Numbered from the stretch's first letter, positions 26,741-36,900 are shown. The stretch is 64,000 nucleotides of DNA from an uncultured Lachnospiraceae bacterium (GCA_902801585.1 CADCIU010000001.1:46067-110066), one strand, 5' to 3'. The notes: generated by a model not told the origin, from the letters alone. Numbers and translations are program-made.

Positions 26741-28780
26741 TCACTCCACATGCTCCGACAGTTCTTCCCACTTCTCATAGAGCAGTGCGAGCTCTTCCTT
26801 TAAGGATTCCTTGCGGGTCTGCAGGGCATTGAAGTTTGATGCATCGTTGTAGTTTTCCGGCAGTGCCATCTGTTCATCCAAAGATTTGATCTCTTCCTCC
26901 GTCCGGGAGATCTTCTCCTCGCACTTTTTAAAGTCACTGGCCGCCTTGCGCTGCCGTGCCTGTTCTTCTTTCTGCTGTGCCCAGTCCTGTTTGCCGGTCG
27001 ACTTTGCAGTTTGATCTGCTTCAGATACCGCACCGGTGTGTGAGGGGGAGGCGCCGGGACCGGGAGTATCACCGGACGAAGCTGTGTTTTGACCGCTTTG
27101 CGTCTCACGGATCGCTTTTCTAAGGAGCACGTCCCCGACCTGGGCGGATTTTTCCAGATAGAAGTCATAGTTTCCGATAAAGCGCTCCGGCACGCTCTCC
27201 GAATTGCTGCCGGGATAGTTTAAGAGCACCTTCTGTGTCAGGGAGAGGATGCGGCTGGCCGTCCTGTTGATGAAATACCGGTCGTGGGATACGTACAGGA
27301 CAGTGCCCTCATAGGCATTGAGTGCGTTTTCCAGGACTTCCTTGGAAACGAGGTCCAGATGGTTGGTCGGCTCGTCCAGGATCAGAAAATTTGCCTTGGA
27401 AAGCATGAGTTTGGCCAGAGAGACGCGTCCCTTTTCCCCTCCGCTCAGATCACCGACTCTCTTAAAGACATCTTCGCCGGTAAACAGGAAGGAAGCCAAA
27501 AGACTGCGGATCTGCGTGTTGTTCATGGACGGATATTCGTCGGAGATCTCCTCGAAGACCGTCTTGTCGTCGTGAAGAACGTGGTGTTCCTGGTCGTAGT
27601 AACCGATATGTACGTTGGTTCCCAGACGGATCACGCCTTTGTCGGGCGGTGTCTTTTCGTTGAGGATCCCGAGAATGGTGGACTTGCCTGTTCCGTTGTC
27701 TCCGATCAGCGCCACATGTTCTCCGCGGCGGATGCGGAAGGAGAGGCCGGAGAACAGCACTTTGCTTCCGTATGCCTTGGCGAGATCTTCCACGATCAGC
27801 ACCTCGCGGCCGCTCTTAATGCAAGGCGTAAAAGTGAGGTGCATATCGTCCCGGATATCAACGGGCTTCTCCAGGACTTCTGTCTTGCGGAGCAGCTTCT
27901 CGCGGCTCTCCGCGCGCTTGATCGATTTCTCGCGATTGAAGCGCCTGAGCTTTTCGATGACCTCCTCCTGATGGCGGATGACGGCCTGATTGTTCATATA
28001 GGCGTGGTACTGCTGCTCGCGAAGTGCCTTTTTGCGTTCTGCATAGACGGAATAGTTTCCGTTAAAGAGCATGCATTTTCCGTTTTCCAGTTCCAGGATC
28101 TTCGAGACGGTGCGGTCCAGAAAATACCGGTCATGGGACACGACGAGGACGGTCCCCTTGTAGTTCATGAGGTAAGTCTCCAGCCATCGGATGCTGTTCA
28201 TGTCCAGGTGGTTGGTAGGTTCGTCGAGCATGATCAGCTCGGGGCTCTGAAGCAGGAGCTTTCCCAATGCGACCCGGGTCTTCTGGCCTCCGGAGAGGGT
28301 CGAGACGGTCTGATCCAGCTCCTGGGCAGTGAAACCGAGACCCTTGAGGACGCCCATGACTTCCCCTTTATAGGAATAGCCGTTCTCGCGCTCAAATTTA
28401 TGCAGAAGATCGGTATACTCTGCGATCGTCTGTGTAAGGGCTTCCCCTTTGAGGATCTCCATATCGCGCTCGAATCGGGACAGGCGCTCCTCCATATCAA
28501 TAAGATACTGCTTGACAGAGAGCACCTCTTCGTAGATCGTGCGCTCCGAAAAGAGCCCCTGGTTCTGCGCCAGATAGCCGAAACTGCTGTCCCGCTCAAA
28601 GGAGACGGAGCCTTCATCCGCGTTTTCCTCGCCCACGATGATCTTTAAAAGTGTGGTCTTTCCGGCGCCGTTGATACCGACGATCGCCGCTTTATCCCCT
28701 TTCTCGAGATGGAAGGTGATATCCCGCAGCACCGGGTTTCCGGGGTATTCTTTGCTTATGTGATGACATGCCAGGATCAT
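26741..28780 (-). CDS. ABC-F ATPase, YdiF/YheS type
   Basis: A soluble protein of 679 residues with two ABC ATPase domains and no membrane part. Walker A sites are GINGAGKTTLL and GDNGTGKSTIL. Signatures are LSGGQKTR and LSGGEKGR, and both SHDRYF switches are intact. The linker is basic and helical, and a C-terminal coiled coil (about 590-675) matches the domain seen in YdiF and YheS. ABC-F proteins bind the ribosome E-site region and modulate stalled translation or give antibiotic resistance. The housekeeping YdiF type fits best. Residues 540-590 are a low-complexity Ser/Gly/Gln segment. The leader carries a likely terminator hairpin. Confidence 0.9.
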   Translation of the reverse strand: MILACHHISKEYPGNPVLRDITFHLEKGDKAAIVGINGAGKTTLLKIIVGEENADEGSVSFERDSSFGYLAQNQGLFSERTIYEEVLSVKQYLIDMEERLSRFERDMEILKGEALTQTIAEYTDLLHKFERENGYSYKGEVMGVLKGLGFTAQELDQTVSTLSGGQKTRVALGKLLLQSPELIMLDEPTNHLDMNSIRWLETYLMNYKGTVLVVSHDRYFLDRTVSKILELENGKCMLFNGNYSVYAERKKALREQQYHAYMNNQAVIRHQEEVIEKLRRFNREKSIKRAESREKLLRKTEVLEKPVDIRDDMHLTFTPCIKSGREVLIVEDLAKAYGSKVLFSGLSFRIRRGEHVALIGDNGTGKSTILGILNEKTPPDKGVIRLGTNVHIGYYDQEHHVLHDDKTVFEEISDEYPSMNNTQIRSLLASFLFTGEDVFKRVGDLSGGEKGRVSLAKLMLSKANFLILDEPTNHLDLVSKEVLENALNAYEGTVLYVSHDRYFINRTASRILSLTQKVLLNYPGSNSESVPERFIGNYDFYLEKSAQVGDVLLRKAIRETQSGQNTASSGDTPGPGASPSHTGAVSEADQTAKSTGKQDWAQQKEEQARQRKAASDFKKCEEKISRTEEEIKSLDEQMALPENYNDASNFNALQTRKESLKEELALLYEKWEELSEHVE

Positions 28781-28838
28781 GGATCTATTCCTTTATGGAT
28801 CTTATTTTATGGATCTGTTTTTTACGACTCTGTTTTAT

Positions 28839-28859
28839 AAAAAGCCGGATCATTCCGGC
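28839..28859 (-). terminator. Leader terminator (attenuator candidate) of the ABC-F gene
   Basis: On the minus strand GCCGGA pairs with TCCGGC across ATGA and is followed by TTTTT (28843-28839). It lies about 60 bases upstream of the ABC-F start and downstream of the predicted promoter. No other minus-strand gene precedes it, so premature termination control is likely. Confidence 0.6.
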
Positions 28860-28903
28860 GGTATTGTTCTCAATTCGTGACCGGTCAGCGCCCGGTATCC
28901 ACC

Positions 28904-28932
28904 ATGATATAGAAAAAAACAGGATTCGTCAA
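28904..28932 (-). promoter_or_regulatory. Predicted promoter of the ABC-F gene
   Basis: On the minus strand TTGACG (28932-28927) and TATCAT (28909-28904) are spaced by 17 bases. The resulting leader of about 115 bases contains the terminator hairpin. Confidence 0.5.
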
Positions 28933-29026
28933 ACAGACGGGGCATAATCGGAAAGCATCCTCTCCCCATATGGAAAAATGTCCTTTCGCGCAGAAAGCGC
29001 GTCAAAACACAGCATGGGATTTGCAA

Positions 29027-29055
29027 TTGACGTGTTTTTGGCGAATCGATATAAT
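29027..29055 (+). promoter_or_regulatory. Sigma-A promoter of rex
   Basis: TTGACG (29027-29032), 17-base spacer, TATAAT (29050-29055). No TTGTGA/TCACAA type Rex operator is visible next to it. Confidence 0.75.
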
Positions 29056-29120
29056 AATAGCTATAGAATATGAATTGAGCAGAAGAATGAACAGATTTAT
29101 GGAAAGGATGTAGTTGGGGA

Positions 29121-29759
29121 GTGGAAGAACGGGGGATTTCACAGGCGGTAATAGGAAGGCTGCCTCGTTATTACAGATATCTCGGCGATCTGAAAAGTGA
29201 AGGCGTTGAGAGGATCTCATCTCAGGAACTGAGCAGGATCATGAATGTCACTGCATCGCAGATCAGGCAGGATTTCAATAATTTCGGAGGCTTCGGACAG
29301 CAGGGTTACGGGTATAATACAAGTTTTCTGTATGAGGAGATCGGGAAGATTCTCGGCCTCAACAAACAGCATGATATGATCCTGATCGGTGCAGGAAATC
29401 TCGGACAGGCGCTGGTCAATTATATGAATCTCAAGAACAGGGGATTCTTGTTTAAGGGAGCATTCGATGTCAATCCGGCACTTCATGATAAGAAGATCGC
29501 CAACATTCCTATATATCCGATGGAGCAGATGTCGAGATTTATCAGTGAGAACAGTATTGATATTGCAGTGCTGACGGTTCCCAAGGCAGCTGCCATTGAG
29601 ATCACGCAGGTCCTCACGCAGACACCCATCAAGGCGATATGGAATTTTGCCCATGTGGACCTTAAAGTTCCGAGCAGGATCCAAGTGGAGAGCGTTCACC
29701 TGCAGGACAGTCTCATGAAACTGTCTTACAACATCCGGCGCCATGAGGATGAGAACTGA
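29121..29759 (+). CDS. rex: Redox-sensing transcriptional repressor Rex
   Basis: Senses the NADH/NAD+ ratio and represses fermentation and energy genes when NADH is low. The 212-residue protein has an N-terminal winged helix (RLPRYYRYL, VTASQIRQDFNNFGGFGQQGYGY) and a Rossmann domain with the nucleotide loop IGAGNLGQAL. A domain-swapped C-terminal helix (SVHLQDSLMKLSYNI) follows. The start is GTG 29121, preceded by GGAAAGGAT at a slightly long distance. It is monocistronic, with its own promoter and terminator. NfnAB at 38-40 kb is a type of target often under Rex control, but no site was identified. Confidence 0.95.
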   Translation: MEERGISQAVIGRLPRYYRYLGDLKSEGVERISSQELSRIMNVTASQIRQDFNNFGGFGQQGYGYNTSFLYEEIGKILGLNKQHDMILIGAGNLGQALVNYMNLKNRGFLFKGAFDVNPALHDKKIANIPIYPMEQMSRFISENSIDIAVLTVPKAAAIEITQVLTQTPIKAIWNFAHVDLKVPSRIQVESVHLQDSLMKLSYNIRRHEDEN

Positions 29760-29833
29760 AATGTGTGCGATCAAGAGTATGAGCGAAAAAGTGTGTAAGG
29801 ATCATAATGATCTGATACGATGACACAGGACAG

Positions 29834-29870
29834 CGCCTTTTCCGGTACGAGCCGGAAAAGGCGTATTTTT
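29834..29870 (+). terminator. Intrinsic terminator after rex
   Basis: CGCCTTTTCCGG (29834-29845) pairs with CCGGAAAAGGCG (29852-29863), a 12-bp stem with a 6-base loop, followed by TATTTTT. Confidence 0.88.
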
Positions 29871-29901
29871 CGGTATTTATGAGAGCGGAGGGAAGGCAGC
29901 A

Positions 29902-31539
29902 GTGAAATACCTTCTGACAGGAAATGAAATGGCCGCGGCGGACAGGATCACATCCGAAAAGATCGGGATCCCGTCGATCGTCCTGATGGAGAGAGCGGCG
30001 CTGGCAGCTGCGGACGAGATCACGGAGAGATTTGCAGGAATAAAGAGAGTCACGATCGTGTCGGGACCCGGCAATAACGGAGCTGACGGACTGGCAGTCG
30101 GGCGGATCCTGATCGACAGGGGATGCAGAGTGCAGTTTTTTGTGCTGTCCGAAAAAGACCCGCCGGCGGGATCTTCTATGGAAGTGCAGAGGAATATCCT
30201 TCGCGCTTACGGCGCCGTACCGGAGGTCTTCGACGAGGAACGATTGAAAAGGTTTGCGCCGGAGATCATTGTAGATGCGCTCTTCGGTACGGGGCTTGCA
30301 AGAGAACTGAGCGGGACATCTAAGCAGGTAGTCTGTGCGGTCAACGAATATCGAATGCAAAACGGATGCAAAGCGGTGGCGGTCGATATCCCTTCAGGCA
30401 TCTCATCTGAGACCGGCGCTGTCATGGGATGCGCCGTGACATGTGACCTCACAGTTACATTCGCCTACTACAAGCGCGGCCATTTTCTCTATCCCGGGTG
30501 CAGCTATTGCGGAGAGACCGTGCTGCGCCAGATCGGCATTCATGACAGAAGCTTTGCGGCAGAGGAGAGACCTCTTCCCGAGATGTTCATGAATGAGTAC
30601 GCGGATATCGCAAGGCGAATCGCATACAGAGATCCGGGGGGCCATAAAGGGACCTTCGGCAAAATATTGATCATAGCGGGAAGTTATGCCATGTGCGGCG
30701 CAGCGCTTCTGTGCGCAAGAGCAGCGCTCAAAAGCGGAGCGGGCATGGTAAAGATCTTTACCAGAGAAGAAAACCGCGTGATCATCCAACAGGCTTTTCC
30801 CGAAGCGATGCTGACCACCTATGAGGCACTGCCTGAGGACGGGGAATTGAGAAAAGCGGCTCAGAAGAAGATCGTCCAAGCGCTCAAAGCGGATATACAG
30901 TGGGCAGATGCCGTGGCCGCCGGGCCCGGGATCGGACGCGGAAGTGAAGCCGCCCTTCTTGTCAATACGGTCTTAGAAGCTGCGGGGAATGACAATACCG
31001 GGCTCATGGAGAGCGGAAATGCGATCTCAATGCTGGTGCTGGATGCAGATGCACTGTTTATGATCGCGTCGGATGCGGCGATGGAGAGACAGCTTGCAGA
31101 TCACGCGGAAAAGACTGCCGTGGTCCTGACGCCTCATTTGGCAGAGTTTGCTTATCTCGCGCATGTGTCCGCATACAGCGCTGCCGCAGACAGGATTCAG
31201 CTTATGAGAGATATAGCTGACAAGTACCGCTGCACGATCATCGGAAAAGATGCCAGGACGCTGATCATGTCTCACGGCGTCAGGGAGATCTGCATGATCA
31301 CGAACGGAAACAGCGGTATGGCAACGGCCGGGAGCGGAGATGTGCTCACAGGGATCACGGCTGCGATGCTCTGCACCGTAAGAGAAAGGACAGGATGCGG
31401 ACAGAAGGCGGCGGAATGCGCTGCTTATATCCACGCCCAGGCCGGCAGCAACTGTATGGAGAAGCTGGGTAAGAGGGCAATGCTGGCGGGCGATATTCTC
31501 GCAGAAACGGGAAGAGTACTTCACGAAATGGAATTCTAA
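29902..31539 (+). CDS. nnr: Bifunctional NAD(P)H-hydrate epimerase / ADP-dependent dehydratase
   Basis: Repairs hydrated NADH and NADPH. The N-terminal YjeF_N epimerase domain (residues 1-215) has GPGNNGADGL, VDALFGTGL and VDIPSGI. The C-terminal ribokinase-like dehydratase (about 240-540) has GHKGTFGKILIIAGS, GPGIGR, DADAL, LTPHLAEF and the catalytic GNSGMATAGSGDVLTG. At 545 residues it is slightly longer than most. The start is GTG 29902 behind GGAGGGAAGG. It is followed 13 bases later by alr, a pairing common in Firmicutes. Confidence 0.93.
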   Translation: MKYLLTGNEMAAADRITSEKIGIPSIVLMERAALAAADEITERFAGIKRVTIVSGPGNNGADGLAVGRILIDRGCRVQFFVLSEKDPPAGSSMEVQRNILRAYGAVPEVFDEERLKRFAPEIIVDALFGTGLARELSGTSKQVVCAVNEYRMQNGCKAVAVDIPSGISSETGAVMGCAVTCDLTVTFAYYKRGHFLYPGCSYCGETVLRQIGIHDRSFAAEERPLPEMFMNEYADIARRIAYRDPGGHKGTFGKILIIAGSYAMCGAALLCARAALKSGAGMVKIFTREENRVIIQQAFPEAMLTTYEALPEDGELRKAAQKKIVQALKADIQWADAVAAGPGIGRGSEAALLVNTVLEAAGNDNTGLMESGNAISMLVLDADALFMIASDAAMERQLADHAEKTAVVLTPHLAEFAYLAHVSAYSAAADRIQLMRDIADKYRCTIIGKDARTLIMSHGVREICMITNGNSGMATAGSGDVLTGITAAMLCTVRERTGCGQKAAECAAYIHAQAGSNCMEKLGKRAMLAGDILAETGRVLHEMEF

Positions 31540-31552
31540 GATCTGGAGGCGG

Positions 31553-32749
31553 ATGATGAAGAATGCGATCAAATGCGGAACAAGCTGCAGAACCGGAAAC
31601 GGCACCGGATATGAGAGGGTATGGGCGCAGATCGATATGGACGCCGTGCTCTTTAATATGGAGAGTATGAGAAATAATATCAGAGAGAATACACAGATCA
31701 TCGGTGTGCTCAAGACCAACGGATACGGCCACGGCGCAGTTCCCATCATGAAGGAACTGGAGAAGCTGCCTTATGTGTGGGGGTATGCGGCGGCCACTTA
31801 CGAGGAGGCCAAAGAGCTCAGAGACAATGGTGCTGAAAAGCCCATCCTTCTGCTCGGATATGTGTTCCCGTACTGCTATGAGGAGCTGGCCCGGCTGGAG
31901 ATCAGACCTGCCTGCTTCAGGGAGGACATGCTCGAGCAGCTCTCATGCGCGGCGCGCGGCGCGGGAAAAGATATAAAGATCCATATTGCCCTGGATACCG
32001 GGATGGGCAGGATCGGGATCCGGCCCGATGACGAGGGACTGTCTTTTGTCAAAAAAGCGATGAATACAAAGGGCGTGACCGTGGAAGGCATGTTCACGCA
32101 CTTCGCCAAAGCGGATGAGAAGGATCCTGTACCGACCAGGGAACAGATCGCACTCTATACAGGATTCAGGAAACGGATCGCAAGGGAGACAGGCCGGGAG
32201 ATCCCGATCTGTCACTGCTCCAACAGTGCCGGCATCATAGAATTCCCCGAGGCCAATATGGACCTTGTGCGCGCCGGGATCACGCTTTACGGGCTGTGGC
32301 CGTCCGACGAGGTGGGGAGGACTGCGGTCCCCTTAAAGCCTGTCATGACTCTTTATTCGCATATTGTATATATTAAGGAAGCAGGGCCGGGAGTGAGCGT
32401 CAGTTACGGCGGCACATTTACGACGAGCAGGGAGATGACCAGGATCGCCACGATCCCCGTCGGTTATGGCGACGGCTATCCCAGAAGCCTGTCCGGGAAG
32501 GGATATGTGCTGATCTGCGGAAAGAGAGCGCCGATCCTGGGAAGAGTCTGCATGGACCAGATGATGGTGGACGTAACGGATATTCCGGAAGCGGCGGAAG
32601 GGAGCCTCTGCACGCTGATCGGCACAGACGGCGGTGAAACGATCACGATGGAAGAGCTCGGAGATCTCTCCGGAAGATTCAATTATGAACTCGCCTGCAA
32701 TATCAATGAGAGAGTTCCCAGGATCGTCTGCGGAGGAAGCGTCGGTTGA
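31553..32749 (+). CDS. alr: Alanine racemase
   Basis: PLP enzyme that makes D-alanine for peptidoglycan and, potentially, for D-alanylation. It has 398 residues. Lys54 in GVLKTNGYGHGA binds PLP, SYGGTF carries the catalytic Tyr, and GYGDGYPR and GRVCMDQMMVDVTD are conserved. The lead of about 22 residues before VWAQIDMDA is longer than average but follows the clear site TCTGGAGGCGG. It forms an operon with the NAD(P)HX repair gene. Confidence 0.95.
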   Translation: MMKNAIKCGTSCRTGNGTGYERVWAQIDMDAVLFNMESMRNNIRENTQIIGVLKTNGYGHGAVPIMKELEKLPYVWGYAAATYEEAKELRDNGAEKPILLLGYVFPYCYEELARLEIRPACFREDMLEQLSCAARGAGKDIKIHIALDTGMGRIGIRPDDEGLSFVKKAMNTKGVTVEGMFTHFAKADEKDPVPTREQIALYTGFRKRIARETGREIPICHCSNSAGIIEFPEANMDLVRAGITLYGLWPSDEVGRTAVPLKPVMTLYSHIVYIKEAGPGVSVSYGGTFTTSREMTRIATIPVGYGDGYPRSLSGKGYVLICGKRAPILGRVCMDQMMVDVTDIPEAAEGSLCTLIGTDGGETITMEELGDLSGRFNYELACNINERVPRIVCGGSVG

Positions 32750-32774
32750 CGGCTCTGCGTGTTAATGGTATAGT
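32746..32774 (+). promoter_or_regulatory. Sigma-A promoter of yebC overlapping the alr stop
   Basis: TTGACG (32746-32751), 17-base spacer, TATAGT (32769-32774). The alr TGA stop lies inside the -35 box. Confidence 0.65.
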
Positions 32775-32817
32775 CAAGGTTGTATTTCTTTATCCAAAAA
32801 ATGTAAGGAGCAGAAAA

Positions 32818-33549
32818 ATGTCAGGACATTCCAAATTTGCAAATATTAAGCACAAAAAAGAAAAAAATGATGCGGCAAAGGGCAAGATCTTTACGATCAT
32901 CGGACGTGAGATCGCAGTAGCCGTTAAGGAAGGCGGAGCAGATCCCGCCAATAACTTCAAGCTTGCCAAAGTCATTGCGAAAGCCAAGTCCAACAATATG
33001 CCCAACGAGACGATCGAGCGCGGGATCAAGAAGGCCGCCGGCGACGTGGGCAATGTCAATTTCCAGTACAATACGTATGAGGGCTACGGCCCCGGCGGAA
33101 TTGCGATCATTGTGGATACGCTGACAGACAACCAGAACAGAACGGCAGCAAATGTACGCTCTGCTTTCACTAAAGGAAACGGGAGCATCGGAACGCAGGG
33201 ATGCGTGTCCTTTATGTTCGACAAGAAGGGACAGATCATCATCGACAAAGAAGAGTGCGACCTGAGCGCTGATGACCTCATGATGATCGTGCTCGATGCC
33301 GGTGCGGAAGACATCAAAGAGGAAGAGGACAGTTTTGAGATCCTCACGGCAGAGGAAGATTTTGACGCAGTCGAGAAAGCGCTCAAGGACGAGGGCATCG
33401 TCCTGGCTTCCTCGGAAGTGACCATGATCCCCCAGAACTATGTCAAAGTCACCGACGAGACGATCATGAAACAGATCCGCAGGATCCTCGATATCCTTGA
33501 CGACGATGACGATGTACAGGCTGTATATCACAACTGGGATGAGGACTAA
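32818..33549 (+). CDS. yebC: YebC/PmpR (TACO1) family protein
   Basis: A conserved 243-residue cytoplasmic protein. SGHSKFANIKHKKEKNDAAK and GPGGIAIIVDTLTDNQNRT are the family signatures, and the acidic pocket and C-terminal IDDDDDVQ-like end (ILDDDDDVQAVYHN) are present. Members act as transcription regulators or, as TACO1 relatives, help ribosomes through difficult sequences. ATG 32818 follows GTAAGGAGC. It has its own promoter. Confidence 0.95.
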   Translation: MSGHSKFANIKHKKEKNDAAKGKIFTIIGREIAVAVKEGGADPANNFKLAKVIAKAKSNNMPNETIERGIKKAAGDVGNVNFQYNTYEGYGPGGIAIIVDTLTDNQNRTAANVRSAFTKGNGSIGTQGCVSFMFDKKGQIIIDKEECDLSADDLMMIVLDAGAEDIKEEEDSFEILTAEEDFDAVEKALKDEGIVLASSEVTMIPQNYVKVTDETIMKQIRRILDILDDDDDVQAVYHNWDED

Positions 33550-33653
33550 GCCTTACAAAAGCGCGCGAACAGATGACCGCGCCTTTACAGGCAGACCGCA
33601 CACGGATGCACGGGCTCACGCAGAGCCCTGAAAAACAGATAAGAAAAAGTCAG

Positions 33654-33683
33654 GGCAGCTTTGTGTGCAGACATAAAGCTGCC
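33654..33683 (+). other. Stem-loop after yebC
   Basis: A 13-bp stem (33654-33666 with 33671-33683, outer arm GGCAGCTTT) closes GCAG. It has no U-run, so it is a weak terminator or processing site in the 169-base gap before the next small gene. Confidence 0.5.
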
Positions 33684-33718
33684 TCATTGGCATAATGGAT
33701 ACAGCATAACGGGTTAAC

Positions 33719-33928
33719 ATGAACGGAGACAGTGAATTGAAGTTACCTGATCACACCGGCGGGACTATGCAGGACACAAACGAATTCAGACTCTTGAAAA
33801 ATCCGCTGCCGGCACCAGTCAGAAAGTCCCATGTCCGCATGGAGTTTGATCTGGAGGAACCGGACGAGGAGGGATCGGAGACGGAATTCGACTATTTGAT
33901 CAGCGACGATGACGATTTTGACATCTGA
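33719..33928 (+). CDS. Small acidic protein of unknown function upstream of ftsK
   Basis: A 69-residue protein with a conserved-looking core LLKNPLPAPVRKSHVRMEFDL and a strongly acidic tail (EEPDEEGSETEFDY, SDDDDFDI). I recall similar short proteins ending in DDDFDI next to ftsK in Lachnospiraceae, but have no function for it. The ribosome binding site is weak. ATG 33767 (MQDTNEF) is an alternative start. There is no membrane segment. It ends 52 bases before the chosen ftsK start, so it may be co-expressed with the translocase. Confidence 0.6.
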   Translation: MNGDSELKLPDHTGGTMQDTNEFRLLKNPLPAPVRKSHVRMEFDLEEPDEEGSETEFDYLISDDDDFDI

Positions 33929-33979
33929 CAGATCATGACGGCGGACAGCAGCGAAAGACAAGGAAGGTTGACGAAACGA

Positions 33980-36900
33980 ATGGCTTCATCCAAAGCGAAG
34001 AAGAGCACGAAGAGGACAAACTCAAAGGCAGCCGCAGCAAGGAGCGGCTCCAAAAGCAGGAGAAGAACAGCGTCAGGGACAACAGGCAAAGATGCGGCGA
34101 GATTAGCGCAGGAAGAACAGCGGGCCATGGAGGTCAGGCGGGATATCCGTCTGCTCATCTTTATGGGTGCTATGGTCTTTCTGATGCTGGCTGCCTGGGG
34201 ACTGGGCGGCGTCGCCGGAAGATCGGCCTCTTACGTCATGTTCGGTCTTTTCGGGAGACCGGCATATGTCCTGCCTGTTTTTCTTTTTTTTGCCGTTGTC
34301 TTTGTCATATCCAATATGGGAAAGAGGACCCTTCCGGCAAGGACCGCTTCGCTGATCATGCTTTTCGTATGCGCCTGTACGGCATTTGAACTGTGGAGCG
34401 GCGAACCCTCCAGATCCGCGCAGTACAACCCGGCAGAGGTCTTTCAGCGATGTGCTGCGTCCAAGGAAGGCGGCGGACTGATCGGTGGAACCGCCGCATT
34501 TGGTATGTTCCGCTATCTGAGGGGGGTGGGATCCGCGTTTGTGCTGGTCCTGATCATCCTGATCTGTGTTATGATCTTCACGCAGTTCTCACCGGTTGAA
34601 CGGTACCGAAGAGCACAGGAGGAGAGAATCCGCAGGGGAGACCCCTCGTTCATGGAGAGACGCAGGCTCAGAGCACAGGAAAAAAGAGCTGCGGCGGCTG
34701 TGCGCAGGGAAGAGGTTGTCAGAGAAAGGGCGCGGAGGCGCAAAGAGCGGGAGGAACTTCTGGAACAGGAGGAGAAGAACCGGGAAGAACGCCTGCAAAA
34801 GCTGAAGGAAAAGACAAACGCGGCAGATCTGGTCAACAATGTCATCGAACCGGAACCGTCCCGCAGCCGCTCTCCCCGCAAAGACGGGTCTTTGGTCCAA
34901 AATCGTCCGTCCCTTCAGGAGCAGCCTTATTTTGAGGAAGAAAAGCCTCTAAATGAGGAGAAGCCGGTGAGAGAAGGGAAGAAGCCGGAGCGCACACAGG
35001 AGAAGGTCGTCACGGGAACCCCTCACGGGATCCGTTTCCTCGACAGAGGAAAAAGGGAACAGGAAAAAGCAGAGGAGATCCGGGTCAGTGCTCCGGTCGT
35101 CAGTGATGACGGCAGTGAGATATCCGAGAGGATCCTCCGTCCGGACGCCAATACCGTCAGAGTGGAATCAGAAGGACTGGTCCAGCCGGCATCAGAGATG
35201 AGAGACCTCTACGGAGGACCTTATGCTCCCGGCTCAGGGCGGGGTACGATGACGGTGTTCACAAGGACGACGGATACCGGCAATATCGATGAAGACCTGC
35301 ATTTTCCCTTTTATCAGGAGGAAAATGAGAAGCATCTGCGCAAAGTGTATGCCAGTGAGAGCGCGGCAGACAAGATCCTGTCCGGCTCCATGGATATAGC
35401 AGATGCGGGTGGAATGTCGACTTTTTGGGCGCAGTCAGCGGATGCAGATGCACCTGCTTCTGTATCCGTCGATACAGCGCCTGAACCGGAGAGAGCACCG
35501 GTGGATGACCGGACGGAAGATGTGCAGAAAGCCGAACCGGCCCTGCCGGCAGAAGAAACTCCGTCTGTTGTATCTGCAGCAGCTGAAAAAGAGCCGGAAA
35601 AAGCCGGAACTGCCGCTGTCAAAAATAAGGAGAGTACACCTGCGATCAGCGCCACACAAGAGGATCTCGACGGCATAGAAGTCCACAGAGAAAGAGGCGG
35701 TCCTGCGGGATCCGGAAAAAGAACTGTGATGAGCGGTGAGAAGCGAAATGCGGAGAACCGAAAGTACAGTTTTCCGCCGTTCCACCTGATGGAAAAAGGT
35801 CAGCCGCTCCACTCCGAAGAGTCGGACCAGGAACTCAAGGAGACTGCATTCAGACTTCAGGAGACTCTCAGGATCTTCGGCGTCAATGTCTCGATCACGG
35901 ATATCAGTCAGGGACCTTCTATCACAAGATATGAGCTGCAGCCGGAGCAGGGCGTCAAAGTCAGTAAGATCCTGTCCCTGGCAAACGATATAAAACTCAG
36001 CCTGGCTGCAACGGACATCCGGATCGAAGCGCCCATCCCCGGAAAACCTGCGATCGGAATAGAAGTTCCCAATAAGCACAGATCCGTGGTGGCACTCAGA
36101 GACATTCTGGAATCCAGGGAGTTCCGCACCGCCAAGAGCCTTCTGACTTTTGCAGTCGGAAAGGACGTGGGCGGAAAGACGATCGTCGCGGATATTGCCA
36201 AGATGCCCCACGTGCTCATAGCCGGCGCGACCGGGTCGGGCAAATCTGTCTGTATCAATACGATCATCATGAGTATTCTGTACAAGGCATCGCCCGATGA
36301 AGTGCAGATGATCATGATCGACCCCAAGGTCGTGGAACTGAGTGTATACAACGGGATCCCTCATCTGATGATCCCTGTCGTCACCGATGTCAAAAAATCG
36401 TCGGCGGCACTGAATTGGGCCGTGGCGGAGATGGAACGCAGATACAAACTGTTTGCTGCGGCGGGCACCAGAGATCTCGCAGGATACAACGCGATGGTGA
36501 AAGCCAAAGGGAGCGAGGCGGGTGAGAATGAAAAGCCTCTTTCCAGGATCGTCGTGATCGTAGATGAGCTGGCGGATCTGATGATGGTCTGCAAGAATGA
36601 CGTGGAAACCTCAATCTGCAGACTGGCGCAGCTTGCCAGAGCGGCAGGACTGCATCTGATCATTGCGACGCAGCGTCCCTCCGTGGATGTCATCACTGGC
36701 CTGATCAAGGCCAACATGCCCAGCAGGATCGCTTTTGCGGTCGCCAGCAACACCGATTCCAGGACCATTCTGGATATGAACGGTGCAGAGAAGCTGATCG
36801 GGAAGGGCGACATGCTGTTTTATCCGCAGAATTATCAGAAACCTGCCCGTTATCAGGGGGCGTTCGTATCCGATCAGGATGTCCAGAATGTGGTGGAATA

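Larger units (their letters stand above)
28780..29120. other. Divergent intergenic region between the ABC-F gene and rex
   Basis: The 340-base gap holds promoters for both directions and a minus-strand terminator hairpin. It also holds three copies of ATGGATCT (28779-28786, 28795-28802, 28809-28816) at the ABC-F start, and the palindrome TGACCGGTCA around 28878-28887. I found no convincing gene in it. Confidence 0.6.

Noticed and set aside
28850..28905. Possible leader peptides on the minus strand before the ABC-F gene (MVDTGR from ATG at 28905, and a TTG-initiated seven-codon frame ending in the hairpin, 28873-28850)
   Set aside because: The ATG falls inside the predicted -10 box, so it would not be transcribed. 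The TTG frame has no ribosome binding site. Neither can be supported without transcript data.
33684..33718. tRNA-like look of the sequence after the yebC stem-loop
   Set aside because: No acceptor stem, TpsiC loop (GTTCRA) or complete cloverleaf can be formed.
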